From positions 1 to 8,647 of the forward strand of contig JBBISU010000116.1 of NCBI GenBank assembly GCA_037441225.1: DNA of 8,647 nucleotides, given 5' to 3'. The translations under genes and the position numbers were made by a program. The DNA comes from JBBFMJ01 sp037441225. Its GTDB lineage: Bacteria; Acidobacteriota; Thermoanaerobaculia; UBA2201. Below, one piece after another: positions 6,728-8,647 of this stretch (its first letter is position 1; every line of letters begins with the position of its first letter). The notes beneath the pieces were generated by a model that had not been told where the DNA came from, did no database searches, and was given only the letters and a program-made list of their open reading frames with translations.

Positions 6728-7698
6728 AAATCCTTTATTTACTTTACCAATTTATAGCATATAATAGAAGAAATATATATGAGAAAAATATTTTTAAAAG
6801 GAAAAAATTAAAAAAAGCAGTCATATCAATCGGGAATTTGACATTTGGTGGGAGTGGAAAAACACCTTTTGTTATTAGATTAGCAAAAGAGTTATTGGAT
6901 AGAGGTTTGAGGGTAAGTATTTTATCAAGGGGGTATAAAAGAAAATCAAAAGGTCTTGTGCCTGTCTCAGATGGTAAACAAATTTTGACAAATATAGAAG
7001 AAGCGGGAGATGAGCCATTCTTAATTGCAAAAATACTTCCAAAAGCAGTTGTAACTGTTTGTGAAGATAGATACATTGCTGGAAAGTTTGCAGAGGAGGA
7101 AAATGATATAGACATTCACATATTAGATGATGGATTTCAGCATTATAAAATTCACAGGGATTTTGATATTGTTTTAATTAGGAAAAATGGGGATTTTAAT
7201 AAGAAAAGGTTCAGGGAACCAATAAAGGTACTAAAAAAGGCAAATTATATATTTTTTGTAAATGATATAGATGAGTATTTGAAAAATTTTTTAGAATTGA
7301 ATTTTATTAAATTTTCAAAGATAGATGTTTTAAATTATGGATTTTTTTCACAAAATGATAGGGTTCTTGATTTAAACTGGATAAAAGAAAATGAATGGAT
7401 TGCCTTTGCAGGAATTGAAAACCCTGAAAGGTTTTTTAATGATTTGACTAATTTTGGGATAAAAATAAAAAAGACCTTTTCTTTTCCTGACCATTTTTAC
7501 CCCACTGTAGAAGATATTAAAAAGATGGAAGAATATGTTAAGGAAAGCAAAGTAAAAGGTATAATTACAACTCAAAAAGATATTTATAAATGGAATGGTA
7601 ACTTTGAAATAATATACCATAAGATTGGTTTTCCACCCCTTGATTTAAAATTTTTGGAAAAAATATTAAAAGTATATGAAAGAAAAATTAAAGCATAA
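6724..7698 (+). CDS. lpxK: Tetraacyldisaccharide 4'-kinase (lipid A biosynthesis)
   Basis: Phosphorylates the 4' position of tetraacyldisaccharide-1-phosphate to form lipid IVA, at the inner membrane. The 324-residue product, a usual family length, opens with a hydrophobic/amphipathic membrane-contacting stretch. It has the Walker A loop GNLTFGGSGKTP (37-48, Lys46), SRGYKRKSKG (68-77), GDEPFL (95-100), and the catalytic-region motif DDGFQH (135-140). Further on are FREP (163-166), FAGIENPERFF (228-238), DHFYPTVEDI (256-265) and TTQKDIYK (282-289; the family usually has TTEKD). The start overlaps the waaA stop as ATGA, and the 3' end overlaps the next acyltransferase gene by 23 nt. Placement between Kdo transferase and late acyltransferase fits a lipid A assembly block; the early genes lpxA, lpxB, lpxC and lpxD are not in the window. 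Confidence 0.97.
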   Translation: MKILYLLYQFIAYNRRNIYEKNIFKRKKLKKAVISIGNLTFGGSGKTPFVIRLAKELLDRGLRVSILSRGYKRKSKGLVPVSDGKQILTNIEEAGDEPFLIAKILPKAVVTVCEDRYIAGKFAEEENDIDIHILDDGFQHYKIHRDFDIVLIRKNGDFNKKRFREPIKVLKKANYIFFVNDIDEYLKNFLELNFIKFSKIDVLNYGFFSQNDRVLDLNWIKENEWIAFAGIENPERFFNDLTNFGIKIKKTFSFPDHFYPTVEDIKKMEEYVKESKVKGIITTQKDIYKWNGNFEIIYHKIGFPPLDLKFLEKILKVYERKIKA

Positions 7699-8545
7699 AT
7701 TTGAATATATTATTTATATATTTTTTTTATCTCTATCAAAAATTTTACCCTTATGTTTTTTGCAAATCTTAGGGAAAATATCAGGTGTAATTTTTATAAT
7801 TTTTTCCAAAAGAAAAAAGGTAATTTTTAAAAATCTGAACTTAATTTTTCCTTCCAAAAGTATTATTGAAAAATTAAGGATTTTAATTTCTTGCTCAGCC
7901 CATTTTGGAAGAGTTGCTTTTGAGTATTTAAAATTTTCCTGCAAAAATAATCTAATTGAAAAAAAAATAAAGATTAAAGGGATAGAAAATTTAAAAAATG
8001 CTTTTGATTTTGGAAAAGGTGTTTTTATTGTCTCTGCCCATTTTGGAAATTGGGAAGTAGCAGCTCTTGCCCTTTCTAAGAGGGGTTTTCCTCAAGGGAT
8101 GGTTTACAGACCACTGGATAATCCTTATCTTGAAAAAGAACTTTCTTTAAGAAGGACTCTTTATGGGAATTGGCTTATTCAAAAAAAAGGAGCATTAAAA
8201 CAAATTTTAAAGGATATAAGAGAAGGAAAAATTATTGATATTTTGATTGATCAAAAATCTTTATCAGAGCAAAGTTTTAAAGTAAAATTTTTAGGACAAG
8301 AGACATACATTATTTCTTCTCTTTCAAAAATAGTAAAACTTACTGGCTCTGCTGTGGTTTTTTTATTTTCCTATCCAAAGGGAAAGGGCTATGAAGTTAT
8401 ATTAAAAGAGCCCTTTTTTTATAATAATGAGACAGAATTAGAACTTACACAAAAATATGCAGATATATTATCAGAAGAGATTTTAAATTTTCCCCACTTA
8501 TGGCTATTGCATCATAATAGATTTGAAATTCTTGAAAAGCAATAA
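7676..8545 (+). CDS. LpxL/HtrB-family lipid A late acyltransferase
   Basis: Predicted inner-membrane enzyme adding a secondary acyl chain to Kdo-lipid A. The 289-residue product has an N-terminal membrane segment (about 11-43), then IVSAHFGNWE with the HxxxxE catalytic motif (His122, Glu127). It continues with VYRPLDNPYLE (143-153), a typical substrate-binding block, DIREGKIIDILIDQK (180-194), FLGQET (205-210), and the C-terminal WLLHHNRFE (276-284), matching the family's W-x-x-x-H-x-R-F ending. It is slightly shorter than E. coli LpxL (306). The ATG at 7676 lies inside the end of lpxK (23-nt overlap); no ATG or GTG follows nearby and a TTG at codon 29 would cut the membrane segment, so this start is kept. 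Which acyl chain and position it uses cannot be decided; LpxL versus LpxM or a related lysophospholipid acyltransferase role is open, so no symbol is given. Confidence 0.9.
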   Translation: MKEKLKHKFEYIIYIFFLSLSKILPLCFLQILGKISGVIFIIFSKRKKVIFKNLNLIFPSKSIIEKLRILISCSAHFGRVAFEYLKFSCKNNLIEKKIKIKGIENLKNAFDFGKGVFIVSAHFGNWEVAALALSKRGFPQGMVYRPLDNPYLEKELSLRRTLYGNWLIQKKGALKQILKDIREGKIIDILIDQKSLSEQSFKVKFLGQETYIISSLSKIVKLTGSAVVFLFSYPKGKGYEVILKEPFFYNNETELELTQKYADILSEEILNFPHLWLLHHNRFEILEKQ

Positions 8546-8567
8546 AAGGCATTTAAAAAATAAAAAT

Positions 8568-8583
8568 AGAGCAGTAGAGCAGT
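8568..8583 (+). repeat. Tandem direct repeat, two copies of AGAGCAGT
   Basis: The 8-mer AGAGCAGT occurs twice back to back (8568-8575, 8576-8583), followed by AGT, immediately before the palindrome at 8589-8616. It may mark the edge of the dispersed repeat unit, or be simple slippage. Confidence 0.6.
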
Positions 8584-8588
8584 AGTTC

Positions 8589-8616
8589 GTAGGGGTCGCA
8601 CGAGGGCGACCCCTAC
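8589..8616. repeat. GC-rich perfect palindrome, probable dispersed intergenic repeat and/or terminator
   Basis: GTAGGGGTCGC (8589-8599) and GCGACCCCTAC (8606-8616) form a perfect 11-bp stem with the 6-nt loop ACGAGG. Its G+C content stands out sharply from the AT-rich surroundings. Palindromes of the form GTAGGGG...CCCCTAC are, from general knowledge, a common type of dispersed intergenic repeat in many bacterial genomes. It lies 43 bp after the stop of the last operon gene and is followed by ATTTTTG, so it could also stop transcription. No transposase is seen next to it. Confidence 0.8.
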
Positions 8617-8647
8617 ATTTTTGAATATTAAATGTTAAAAATATTAT

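Noticed and set aside
1..8647. A defence, phage, CRISPR or new multi-gene system
   Set aside because: No nuclease, integrase, reverse transcriptase, repeat-spacer array or phage gene is visible; apart from the unassigned secreted protein and the SDR remnant, the genes have recognisable metabolic or envelope families.

Overview
The window looks like part of a scaffold from an uncultured, AT-rich (about 30% G+C by eye), Gram-negative (diderm) bacterium. Three consecutive genes of lipid A/Kdo assembly (waaA, lpxK and an LpxL-type acyltransferase) show that it makes lipopolysaccharide or a lipid A core. Thymidylate is made by the flavin-dependent enzyme ThyX, and a selenocysteine codon in selD shows that it decodes UGA as selenocysteine. 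A 100-N run at 2076-2175 marks an assembly gap. I cannot fix the phylum; a low-GC uncultured candidate phylum is a guess only.

Layout. At 2-745 (+) is a 5'-truncated short-chain dehydrogenase/reductase, followed 3 bp later by thyX (749-1648, +). Converging on thyX with a 6-bp interval is a minus-strand gene for a secreted protein of unknown function (2714 to 1655), interrupted by the gap. Upstream of that gene, on the plus strand, lies a decayed fragment of a second short-chain dehydrogenase, a paralogue of the gene at the window start (about 2788-2997). Next is a minus-strand lipoprotein of the sulfatase/alkaline phosphatase superfamily (4340 to 3051) with Thr in place of the formylglycine-forming Cys/Ser.

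Divergent from it is a tightly packed plus-strand cluster: selD (4480-5520), waaA (5522-6727), lpxK (6724-7698) and an lpxL-like gene (7676-8545). Spacings are +1, -4 and -23 bp, so these four genes are very probably one operon. SelD makes selenophosphate; WaaA adds Kdo to lipid A precursor; LpxK phosphorylates the disaccharide precursor at the 4' position; the last gene adds an acyl chain. The window ends in a GC-rich perfect palindrome typical of dispersed intergenic repeats.

The main point a routine annotation would miss is the true selD. Its reading frame starts at 4480 and reads through an in-frame TGA at 4531-4533 (selenocysteine 18, the catalytic position). A hairpin fitting a bacterial SECIS element lies just downstream. 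Calling the gene from 4606 removes the active site. I see no phage, CRISPR, defence or transposase genes, and no clearly new multi-gene system.
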